Of a DNA stretch of 64,000 nt, positions 55,474 through 64,000 are shown in pieces (the first letter of the stretch is position 1; each line of letters starts with the position of its first letter). The translations under genes and the position numbers were made by a program. This stretch comes from Torymus aiolomorphi (taxonomy: Eukaryota; Arthropoda; Insecta; Hymenoptera; Torymidae). Location of the stretch: the NCBI GenBank assembly GCA_036365515.1, contig CM070873.1:73620529-73684528 (forward strand), given 5' to 3'. The notes below the pieces were generated by a model that saw only the letters and a program-made list of their open reading frames with translations, searched no databases and was not told the origin of the DNA.

Positions 55474-56280
55474 GTCCTAGTTTTGAAGGTTTGTCTCTGT
55501 TATAGAGTTTGGCGGTGACGAATAGCGCGCTTGTACGCTAAGCAAGTGCTTTGTCGCATTTTTCCTTGCGATCAGTTCGTTCATCATACGTTCGCTGAAC
55601 GTTACTCTATTGATGAAAACAAAATCGAAAATTCTTCTCTTCGAATGCTGAAGCTAGCAAGTATAGTTTCGTCCTCGGGGATAGGAACCCTTACTTTTTA
55701 TTTCAGGAAAACCTCATTTTTTTTTAAATTATTTTTGTATATAATATTTGCAATAAAATTCAATAATTATTGTTAAAATTAAAAAATAGAGTTCACTTGT
55801 TTCAGGATTTCTTCTAATAACTGCGTTATCGGGGGTTAGCAGCCCCTTGGCTGCGGAATACCTACAATTAGTACCATTGAAATAAATATTTTAAGGTGTA
55901 TAATATATATTTAGTTTATGTTCGTGTCAGTTTCTTTTATCGAAATAACATAATTAATGAAGTCGTTTATAAACTCTTATACTTATTGTGCAATTTAAAT
56001 TCGAGTATTTTTTATATTTACTTATAGGTAAATAAAAAGAATGGAACTAGGAAAAGAAAGGGTGAGTTAAATGATTGGCTGATCTAATGAATAGAAGCTA
56101 ATTGTTATTATTATATAATTACTTTTTTTAAAAAGTAAATTATAAGTATATTTTGACAAATTGTCAAAAAAGATTCGACGAAATATACAAACGAGCTTAC
56201 AGTTTGTTCCTTATCACAATTAATTTTGTTTAAGGATTATAGGTTGAACAGTAATGAAAATCTTCAAAAAAATGTTTTAA
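55474..56280. other. No gene seen
   Basis: 5' flank of Gypsy B gag followed by AT-rich DNA. A short GC patch (ttatcgggggttagcagcc at about 55826) is isolated. No support for a gene. Confidence 0.5.
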
Positions 56281-56978
56281 TCACAGTGATTTCTGACACC
56301 ATGAACACCTTCTAATAGCAGTATTTTTACATCCTGGTACCTCACAATGAGCTTGGGATCCACCAAAGCTAAAGTCCACCGGATTTACAAATTCATTTGA
56401 TTTGTTATCGATATATACCAAGTTATATACCAAGTTACCGCTTTTATACCAAGAGTACTTAAACAGATTTACGTATCGAGGAGAAGATAACTGATTGTGC
56501 ATCAGAGATTGTAATTTAATTACATTATTTCGTACGTGCAAACTTATATCTTTGTCCAACAAAATTACACTATCGGAAAAGTGTCTCACAAGATTTTTCC
56601 ACATACGAAAGCCAAACACATCCAGTGGTTCTATTTTTCCAGTTGTACCTTTAAGAATTTTGAAAAGTTTAGTGTTTTTATCACTAGGTTTTTCTCCTTC
56701 TACTGCTTCTGTGCAATGTCCGCTCCAAGAATCTAACAATACAAACTGTTTTTTCCAACATTTGGAGAAAACACATCCCTTAACCATTTTCGAAAATGAT
56801 CTAAAAATAAATTATAAGCAAATAAATTTAGCAGATCATTACAGTAAACTATTGATATTTGGGGTACTAAAAATAGACTGACTAATTGATTTGTTTTTAT
56901 GCAGTCGCGGACTCCAGACTCACTCGCGTTATTTTTGCACGAATGTTTTTCTCCGCGAAATTCGCTATTTTTATCCAT
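56281..56978 (-). pseudogene. Pogo-like (DDE_1) transposase C-terminal fragment
   Basis: The frame 56787-56281 contains FVLLDSWSGHCTEAV (second catalytic D) and LKGTTGKIEPLDVFGFRMWK, which corresponds to the conserved TT..xQPLD region of DDE_1 transposases, then LQSLMHNQLSSPRYVNLFKY. A Cys/His-rich tail (HCEVPGCKNTAIRRCSWCQKSL) resembles a small zinc-binding module. Preceding sequence 56978-56793 continues the protein in another frame (DHFRKWLRDVFSPNVGK). The N-terminal DNA-binding part and first D are absent. Domesticated relatives exist in insects, but this copy is truncated. Confidence 0.6.
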
Positions 56979-57344
56979 GATTCCAAGATGGGCTTACAAA
57001 TAATCGCTTATTCATAAATATATAAATAGATATGAGTGAAATGTTTACTTAAGAATAAGTATTAATGAAGAAGCAGAAATGAAATATATGACATGCCTAA
57101 ATACGCAAATATGAATATCCTAAAATTATAAACAAATTATAATTATCAAGCAGTGATTTCTAAAAAGATTAAAATATACCATAAAAATTTAAAAGCCAGC
57201 GATTCTGCATACAAATATTTGTGCAGTTAAAATGAAAATATGCTCATGTAATTATTTATTCCCCTATTTATCTCATGTTGTTATATTTAGAACGCTACAA
57301 TAACAAAATTGTCAAATTCATTGTCAGTGATTTTTATTCTCTGA
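56979..57344. other. No gene seen
   Basis: AT-rich intergenic DNA with no repeat or ORF of note. Confidence 0.5.
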
Positions 57345-58320
57345 ATAGAAAATTGGGCCTATAACCAAATTAATCTAAAACAAATAAAATAATCATGATT
57401 AATTATTCTGAATATATACATCATACACCCTAAAATATTTATTTAAATGATACGAAGTATTGCGCGCCAAAGGGGTTCTTTACCCCGATAACGCTTTTAT
57501 TTGCAAAAACCCTGAGACACGTCAACTTTAATTTTAAATTTTATTGTAATTTTAAAAATAATTTTAACAATAATTATTTAATTTTATTGCAAATAATATA
57601 TACAAAAATAATTTTAAAAACATAAAATTTTTCCGTAATAAAATATAAGGGTTGCTACCCCACGAGATGAATTGCTAATTTCGTATTTCAAGGAGAAATA
57701 TTTTCCATTTTGTTTCATTTCAAATTTTAATCTGAACTCGACATATCTAGAGAACACCGCTTTCGGGGTGAATTTTAGGGGTGCATTTCACGCCTTTAAT
57801 AGGAAATTGGGCCAATAGAAAAAAATTAGCCCAAATAAAAATAAATTATGCATTATATAACATACAATATTTATTTTAACGGTTCGAAAGTATTTTGCAT
57901 CTAAGGGGTTGTTTACCTTCGATAACACTTGTATTTGCAAAAACTCTGACACACGTCAACTTTAATTTTTTATTTTAAGCTCAAAAATGATTTTTATAAT
58001 AATCAATTAATTTTATTGCAAATATTTTATACAAAAATAGTTTAAAAAATAAGGTCTTTCTGAAATAAAAAATAAGGGTCGCTACCCCCGGGGATCAAGC
58101 TATACTTGCTAGTTTCGTCATTCAAAGAGAAGAATTTTTCATTTTGTTTCATTTCAAAACATTAATTAGAACTTAAGATATTGAGGAGAAATCGTTTTCG
58201 GGGGTAAAATTTAAGGGTGGTTTTCACTCCTTTAATAAGGGATTAGGCCGATAAAAAAAATACGTGTCTCTTATTTTTCGATCCTCTACAACATATTAAA
58301 AATTCAGGAAAATCGGAGGC
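57345..58320. repeat. Tandem repeat of about 437 bp, just over two copies
   Basis: Landmarks recur in order: aattgggcc at about 57352, 57806 and (as attaggccg) 58240; 'aaaggggttctttacc' at 57468 and 'aaggggttgtttacc' at 57903; 'acacgtcaactttaatttt' at 57514 and 57951; 'agggttgctacccc' at 57649 and 'agggtcgctaccccc' at 58075; and 'attttgtttcatttcaaa' at 57707 and 58141. AT-rich and non-coding; a satellite-like family. Confidence 0.8.
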
Positions 58321-58671
58321 GGACACCTCGGGTAGTTTCCTTGTCATACATTTTTCGCTTTATAATTTACTTAATATGTACAAAACAAAGTAATAAAACA
58401 CAAAAAAAAAAAATAAATAAATATCTCTATGCATTGGTTACTGAACTGTGTAATTATTTATAAATTAAATAGCGTTCCGCGGAGGAATTCGTATGTTTAA
58501 AAAAATGCGAAGAAAATTGCTTTTAGTGATTTTCAGCGTTTCTCTCGCTAAATAATTAGCGTTTTAATTATTTTATACGACTTGCACTCTCAATTGCTGA
58601 ATCATATCTATTCCAGTTGTCTCTTGCTAATCGTTTACGAGGAAAAGAAAAGAAAAAAATGTGCGCGCGCG
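58321..58671. other. No gene seen
   Basis: AT-rich DNA leading into the GT array. Nothing supportable. Confidence 0.5.
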
Positions 58672-58835
<164 letters not shown>

Positions 58836-58940
58836 CAAAGGTAGAGTATCTGTTTCCCCAGATATTAAGTATCGCTTATCCTCGTAGGGACTTAAAGCTA
58901 ACTTTGTTTGTTTGATAGTTCGCACAACGTGAGCTTTAGA

Positions 58941-61560
58941 CTATATAACACACTGCTCTCTGCGTTGTGTTGACAAATTTAATAAACTATCAACATAGTC
59001 ATCAAAAGTAATGGTTTTACCAACTACTCCAGTTTTAACACCTTTAATATTGATAACATGATCTTGCCTATTTACACGAATGCTGTACATTTTACTACAC
59101 AATCCAACGAATTCAATCATAATTTGCTCATTGCATCCATCTTTCATTAGGCCTACAACTTCTTTATTGACTTGAGGAATTCTAAAAATGTTATCAACTG
59201 GGTACTCAGAAGTATCAAAATTTGAAATGTCACGTTTTATCACTTTATATACATCTTCATCATTTATTTCATATATTAAAATATCAGTATTAGTATACAA
59301 CAGTTTGCAGCGATCCCCGAAATGCTTTCTCATGTAGTTGTAGTGAAAATTATATACTAGAGTCTTTGATAAATCCAATACACAAAGACCTACATAAATT
59401 GGCTTATTCATGTATACTTCTGTCTTCTCTAATTCTATGAGAAAAAGGTTTTAATCGATGATGGTACTACTATGGAATTCTCGTCGTACAATAAGAGTTT
59501 CTGCTCCATATCGACCTTCCCATTTGGTCAGTAATTTAACATTAACTCTCTTTGTTACATTTTCCATAGTCTTTCCGAAAACAGCATTGTTCATTAATTT
59601 GTCGAGATTTGTCGAGATTTTTCTCGAAGTCATTTTTAGCTCCTTGCTTCATTTTACTATTTAGATCGATATATTCTTTTAGCCAGGGTCTTTTGATTCA
59701 ATTTCATTACTCTGTGAATTTTTGTTAGTTTTAATCCATTTGCAAGAGCTTGCATTAACTTACGATAATGAAGTATATGTCGCAAGTTTGTTTCAACAGT
59801 TGTAAGCAATTTAGCTTGTGAGGAGCCTGGTGGCTACTTACGCTCTGCACAGAATGGTAAATCTTTGTGTATATCATGTAAATTTTCTGGATATTTCAAA
59901 TCAACTTCAAATATATAGCCTATTGGAGCATCATCTTGAATATTGAAATTTATATGCTCTATATCTTCAGTTTATTGAAAGCTACCATATGGCAAAGACT
60001 GTTGCATAACCCAACCGTAAAGATTGTTTACATTGAAATACATGAGATACTTGGAGTAATTATCTGCATCATAGTCACTACCCATGTATTTATTATTAGC
60101 TCGGGCATAACCCGATTTGAACACTGACTTATTCCACCTCGTATTCCACACTCAATAAACATAAGTTGATCAATATCAGTGAGCAACTCAAGCTGTATAT
60201 TTGTATACTTCAACATGGCATCCCAAGTTAGGTCTGGAGTTGTGTAATAGTGTGCTGGATCTAGGCCATAGACTTTAAGACAGTTGTTGCGAAAAATTTC
60301 AAACACCTCTGCTAAGAGGAGTACATCGGTTTTTAAGTACAACTCTGAATATTCGCCCAAATTTGATATATTAAATGCTGTCCAAACTTTTTTTGCGTGT
60401 TCATAACCCTCACTTGATATGTGGCAGCTACTTAGTTTACTGTAGAATTCATCTTCCGATGGTAGCTTTGAAACTTCAAGTCTTTCCTTAGAGTCTAAAT
60501 AATCATATGGGAAGACTCCTTTTCGTTTAAGTAATTGAAATTTCTCTTCAGTTAATAGTTCATCTCATGAGAAATCTTGCCGCAAAATTCTAAGTTCCTC
60601 GAGGTATGATGATAGTTTATCTAGCGATGATGCCATGAATCGACAAATCTAAAGTTGATGTCACTACCATCAATGTGTTTAGTAAATGAAATGAAGCGTT
60701 CCTTATTCAACGGTAAAACATCAACACGTCCAGGGAAACCGTGAGCAATGGCCTTGATCAAAAAGCGGGAGTCATAGCCAGTTACATTGTGAAATATAAC
60801 TGGAATGCTTCGTGAATCTTGATAATTTAAATTGCATTTTTCATGAGCTGCTCGACGATATTTGAAACATGTAATTATATGTATATAATACGAATATAGT
60901 ATATTAAATTTTCACCTTACCTTCCAGTCAGATGAAGAGTGATCTCGAACATGCTCCTCATCCAAGGGTTTCTCACAAATATGTCAAGTTTTTGTGCTTT
61001 GGAATGCTTGTTCTTGTTCCAATGTTAATATTTCCATAGGTATTGCACAGTCTAAGGCAGTCTCTACATTTTCAGCTAAAACTTGCAATTCCCTTGCAAA
61101 CTATTCAGCAGGGTTCGGTTCTCTATAGCTACGGTAATATGATAGTGAGTTATCATGACTATATTTTAAGTAGTAGCCCATGCTAAATGCCTCATGCTCT
61201 TCATAGGCGTTTCCAACTTGTATAGGTTTCAGGAGGCATTCAAAGTCTGCATATACAACAAATGGCACTACCTCTTTATTATTATAATTTTTAAATCGCA
61301 GAATTTTATCTTTTGGGTTAGGTACGTTCACTCTACACTTATTGATTTGCGCACAATCTTGTTCATGATATTCTAATTTAGAGATATCTCTAAAGTAATG
61401 TAGGCATCTGTCACATAAATATTTTCGACCATTACGTTTTGAAAGTTGTGAAGATACCAAGCGAGATAAATCTTTGATCCAAACATAATGAGGTATAACT
61501 GTAGTATCTTCCTCCAGCTCTGCTTCTTCATCCTCATCCTCATAATTATTTTGTATCATA
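58941..61560 (-). pseudogene. Polinton protein-primed type-B DNA polymerase, many breaks
   Basis: Reading down the minus strand: a Cys/His cluster (YLCDRCLHYFRDISKLEYHE) and the exonuclease I motif VVYADFECLLKP in 61559-61101; exonuclease III region [20 protein letters not shown] at 60360; motif A context [15 protein letters not shown] near 59910; motif B context KLMNNAVFGKTMENV near 59590; and motif C YTNTDILIYEI near 59300, where intact enzymes have Y-DTDS. Frameshifts or stops lie near 60560, 60640, 60900 and 59640. The polymerase would copy the linear element DNA. The motif C change adds to the evidence that this copy is inactive. Confidence 0.85.
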
Positions 61561-61636
61561 AGAAGGTTTACATGTGCTTCCTTCTTAAATGTTGTTATGT
61601 GCAGTGGCGCAACTTTAAATTTTCCACTACACTTTT

Positions 61637-62515
61637 TTAAAATGTAAATATTCGTCGAGAGATTATTTTGCTTTTCAAACTTTGCAATTTGTTTGGTCTT
61701 ACAGGAAATTCTATTCCTGTAAAATTTAATTCGTTCTCATATTGCTTATATTCTTTCACTCGATCTGAATGGTGCACAGGATACAAGGCCGATAGTATTG
61801 CTTTTTTCCTTTTTATAAAATCTGGTAAGTCAATGTAATAACTTCCATAAATTGGATTAAATTTATTTATATGTACACTCAAGTTAAGAATTGTATGCAT
61901 ATCTCTTAATATGGGCTGTTTAACTTTTGTTGTAAACCATTGTTTTAAATATGTTGCTTGCGAAATCGATTCAGCTTTCGTATTAAAATATTTTATTTCA
62001 ATTATTTCGTCATCAGCTTTCGTTATCACATATTCAGCTACCTGCACTGTATATACTTTAAGATTATTTTCTTTCTTCAATGCATTTATAATTTGAATTT
62101 CGAACAATGTCTCAGCATCTTTCATAAATCCAGTAGCGTCTAAGTTCTTTACGTTTGTAATAACACCCGATCTGATTCGTTCATTAAATGCACATTTAAG
62201 ATCTTGCCATTTTACTCTGTCTAGTAATCTTTTACGCAAACCCTTTCCTCCTTTTAGTAAACTTTTTAGTTTCAATTGATGAGATTTTAATAATCCAATC
62301 GTAGATAAGTATTTTTGTTTCTCTGGAACTGTAGCTTCAATTTTTTGCAATAATTTTCTAAAAAATTTGATATTTTGTGTTGTATATTTTATCCATTTTG
62401 GAATCTCGCTTTTATGAATTTTACCGCTTTGTAGCAGTTGCCCAACTTCTCGTGTACGCTCAGCGATTTTACACTCGTAAGCAGACATGTTGATTCTTCT
62501 AAAAACAGTTGTCAA
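61637..62515 (-). CDS. Polinton-associated protein upstream of the polymerase, 292 codons
   Basis: An intact frame from 62515 to a stop at 61637. A likely internal start is MSAYECKIAERTREVG at about 62485. The protein is lysine-rich and helix-prone in its first 110 residues (LKSHQLKLKSLLKGGKGLRK). It has a central TGFMKDAETLFEIQIINAL and YVITKADDEIIEIKYFNTKA, and a C-terminal YGSYYIDLPDFIKRKKAIL. I know this type of protein only as a companion or N-terminal extension of polymerase in insect Polintons; role unknown, perhaps linked to protein priming. It is the only intact Polinton frame of notable length here. Confidence 0.55.
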   Translation of the reverse strand: MTTVFRRINMSAYECKIAERTREVGQLLQSGKIHKSEIPKWIKYTTQNIKFFRKLLQKIEATVPEKQKYLSTIGLLKSHQLKLKSLLKGGKGLRKRLLDRVKWQDLKCAFNERIRSGVITNVKNLDATGFMKDAETLFEIQIINALKKENNLKVYTVQVAEYVITKADDEIIEIKYFNTKAESISQATYLKQWFTTKVKQPILRDMHTILNLSVHINKFNPIYGSYYIDLPDFIKRKKAILSALYPVHHSDRVKEYKQYENELNFTGIEFPVRPNKLQSLKSKIISRRIFTF

Positions 62516-63261
62516 CTATTAGAAAACGCGTTGTGTGCGCTCTTTTATACTTTTTACTAGTTTTAATTTACCTCTTTTCACTGCTTCTCGAGTTCTGTTG
62601 GATTTCGAGATACCTCGCAAAACCGAACAAATACCGATCGCTTAAGGAAATTCAATAATTACGATAATAACCCCTGAAAGAGATTCTCTTTTACACTGAA
62701 AGAATTGCAGCAGCTACGTTGTATTTATAGGGTCTAAATGACGCAAAAATTGATTGGAATCTCTAATAATCTCGTTCTAAAACCTTACAGAAATAAACTG
62801 TTTACAAGACCCCCTTTTAATTTGATATCCTATGCATGCATTCAAGAGACACAAGCTGCAAACTTCTAAGAATTGCATTATACCCTTTCATATACCGCAA
62901 AAACATGCAAATGCTTAAATACAGAAGAGTTGTTGACAGGAAACGGCTGTAATTTGATATCTCTTCAATATGTCACACTTATTCATCATATAGAATTCTT
63001 CCCAATATTTCTTTTAACTTGATACTCACACACTTGTTATCTACAAGTCAAAGCATTGGAACGTTTACCCTTTGATATATCGCAAAAATTCTTTAAGCAA
63101 AGGCTTGTTGACAAGAAAAGGTTGTAATGTCATACCTTTTCGGTATATTGTTATTGTTACAAAATTCCAGGAAATATTAATAAAATTAATATAAATTTAA
63201 TAATATATAAAGAAGTTTGGATGAGGGGATTATAATTTCAAAGAATTGAGTTTATTATGTA
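62516..63261. other. Polinton subterminal DNA, no gene seen
   Basis: AT-rich DNA between the polymerase-side gene and the shared terminal sequence. Related phrases recur in it (ttgatat-tctttcaatat, gttgacaagaaa-ggttgtaat near 62930 and 63110), a loose direct repeat of about 170 bp. Confidence 0.45.
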
Positions 63262-63400
63262 TTGTATGAATTTCATTGTAAATTGAGGTATTAAGTAGCT
63301 TATAAGAAAGTGCGCCTTCTTACGAATCCACAAAATATTAAATTTCATTCATATGTCTCAAAATTGTATGCGAAATCTGAGCAATAAACTCGATTTATTT
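63262..63400 (+). repeat. Polinton terminal-region sequence, polymerase end
   Basis: Matches 16230-16350 in the same orientation (ggtattaagtagcttataag, then aatattaaatttcattcat, then caaaattgtatgcga), with a 12-bp insertion here. It lies outside the 5' side of the polymerase cluster. Confidence 0.6.
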
Positions 63401-64000
63401 TCTTTATAATTTTTATTTCTTAATTTTGCGTAACGTTTACTCTTCGTAAGTTCGTTATTCATTATCTATTGATAATGTTATTTCGAAGCAACACTAAACT
63501 TTTACGCGTTATTTTGTCGGACAAAGTAATTGAAGATTTTAAATATTTAATGAAACCAGATTTATAAAAATATTCGAAGATTTACCATATTTTTCAGTTT
63601 ACTTATTACGAATATGATATTTATAATCTTATAATGGCTTGGCTAAAACTACGTAAATCTAAAATTACATATAGCGTTTTTTCGAAAGACTGCAGGACCG
63701 GTGTAGCTCCTTGTCACATGCCTGTACAGGCACCTGTAGTTTACTACAGGTAAACCTGTACAGGGCCTTTTTAATTAGTCCGGCAAGCCTGAATGAATTT
63801 CTACTCGGAACGTCACGGAAGTAACAAGACAATATTGGGTTCGAGTTGAAATTTCAAAAGATTATTTTCATTTGTTTTTGAGAAAAAAATTATTTTAGAA
63901 AAAAAATCCGTTGTTGTTGACGCACGGTAACAAACGTAAAACTCAACTAATCATCCAGAAATTTAGCATAGATATAGATTTTTTATATCTTTAAAATAAG
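63401..64000. other. No gene seen; a short palindromic cluster
   Basis: At 63706-63765 overlapping inverted words (cctgtacaggcacctgtagt, actacaggtaaacctgtaca) could fold into hairpins. Otherwise AT-rich with no supportable gene. Confidence 0.5.

Overview
The window is eukaryotic, AT-rich and crowded with repeats. Gypsy, BEL/Pao, an R1-type non-LTR element, Penelope-like, Polinton/Maverick and small TIR elements occur together, alongside very long GA/CT arrays and short intergenic tandem satellites. This mix points to an arthropod, most likely an insect. A hymenopteran parasitoid is a guess from the general look of the repeats, not something proven here. Almost no host coding sequence is visible. 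The one convincing host locus is a two-exon stretch on the minus strand (20464-20216 and 18334-18174) encoding a split PH domain of RasGRF type with correct splice sites.

Layout. 1-4750: a 120-bp tandem satellite interrupted by a foldback element, then a long palindrome. 5420-6804: two small TIR elements flanked by TA, and a LINE zinc-knuckle scrap. 8631-11000: 3' part of a BEL/Pao element on the minus strand. 12444-13392: a probable solo LTR. 13404-16350: a decayed Polinton end (packaging ATPase tail, a conserved structural-type gene, small genes, integrase with chromodomain, terminal sequence). 18174-20464: the GEF gene, with an inverted minisatellite pair in its intron. 21060-33365: a nested inverted structure. 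An outer pair of inverted 2.3-kb copies carries a two-gene, virus-like cassette. Between them lie a 4.2-kb palindromic element with perfect 14-bp termini, a second Polinton scrap and an LTR. 33735-34880 and 39536-41790: two Penelope-like copies with hammerhead-like motifs. 35330-39460: an R1-like LINE whose reverse transcriptase is split by a 719-bp TIR element. 42216-51693: a nearly full-length but decayed Gypsy element with both LTRs. 51845-55480: a second, related Gypsy remnant on the minus strand, tail to tail with the first. 56281-56978: a pogo-like transposase fragment. 57345-58320: tandem 437-bp repeats. 58941-63400: the DNA-polymerase end of another Polinton.

All recognisable transposon genes carry stops, frameshifts or deletions, so the window reads as a heterochromatin-like graveyard of nested insertions. 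The exceptions worth following are the 4.2-kb palindromic element, whose two arms keep the same small reading frame, and the inverted two-gene cassette with a TATA-bearing intergenic segment that is tandemly duplicated in only one copy.
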